From Actinomycetota bacterium (GTDB lineage: Bacteria > Actinomycetota > Thermoleophilia > Miltoncostaeales > Miltoncostaeaceae): a DNA stretch of 13,493 nt. Position 1 is the stretch's first letter. Every line of letters begins with the position of its first letter. The stretch covers positions 1 through 13,493 of the forward strand of contig SYFI01000070.1 in assembly GCA_005800465.1 (NCBI GenBank), given 5' to 3'. The notes under the pieces were generated by a model, which was not told the origin of the DNA, made no database searches, and saw only the letters and a list, made by a program, of their open reading frames with translations. This document shows positions 13,437 through 13,493 of this stretch, piece after piece. The position numbers and the translations under genes are program-made.

Positions 13437-13493
13437 GGGGTCAGTCCCCGGGTGGGGTCAGTCCCCGGGTGGGGTCAGTCCCCGGGTGGGGTC
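13437..13493 (+). repeat. Third REP-like 17-bp array, running off the window
   Basis: Three identical units GGGGTCAGTCCCCGGGT lie at 13437-13453, 13454-13470 and 13471-13487, and a fourth begins at 13488. The unit equals the first unit upstream of the RAYT gene exactly. The units here show no decay, suggesting a recent or homogenised array. The array sits just upstream of the minus-strand spermidine-synthase-like gene; its full length is unknown. Confidence 0.95.

Noticed and set aside
13437..13493. Tandem array as a possible CRISPR
   Set aside because: The units are 17 bp, head-to-tail with no spacers, and similar arrays flank a RAYT gene; no cas gene is in the window.

Overview
This is a GC-rich chromosomal window, roughly two-thirds GC by eye. 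GTG starts are common, genes are tightly packed, and three genes have a -10-like hexamer placed for leaderless transcription. These traits, with the secreted-protein style (FG-GAP plus Ig-like domain with a Cys-containing tail) and the GT87/GtrA envelope set, suggest an actinobacterium. The Thermoleophilia are a plausible class, but that is inference from style and not from a marker gene.

Layout. Bases 2-481 (+) are the 3' end of an ATP-type phosphoenolpyruvate carboxykinase gene, closed by a convincing intrinsic terminator. Bases 567-6670 hold minus-strand genes. In transcription order these are an aminotransferase, D-Ala-D-Ala ligase and epoxide-hydrolase-like enzyme, packed with overlapping or 1-bp junctions. 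Next comes an enoyl-CoA hydratase/isomerase-family protein with its own putative leaderless promoter, closely followed by a histone-deacetylase-superfamily amidohydrolase. Last is a secreted FG-GAP/Ig-like protein whose signal peptide appears cut off by a one-base frameshift. The last two genes share a near-identical 34-bp 3' end.

Bases 6748-7563 form a REP/RAYT-like module. A Y1 (HUH) REP-associated tyrosine transposase gene lies between two short arrays of a 17-bp unit, GGGGTCAGTCCCCGGGT, which contains a hairpin. The third unit of each array is degenerate in the same way. A third array of the same unit begins at 13437 and runs off the window end.

Bases 7651-12538 (+) are a probable envelope-glycan operon: a GtrA-family flippase-like protein, two GT87-type polytopic glycosyltransferases (the first with an unusual extracytoplasmic N-terminal domain), and a secreted polysaccharide deacetylase with all five CE4 motifs. 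A reasonable model is lipid-linked sugar flipping, extracytoplasmic sugar transfer and polymer deacetylation. A convergent spermidine-synthase-fold gene follows on the minus strand. The stop codons of this gene and the deacetylase gene sit in the two arms of one small hairpin.

The main items for follow-up are the 17-bp arrays flanking the RAYT, the FG-GAP-derived tail on the deacetylase-like gene, the broken signal peptide, and the recurring leaderless promoter pattern. No tRNA, rRNA or CRISPR array was seen.
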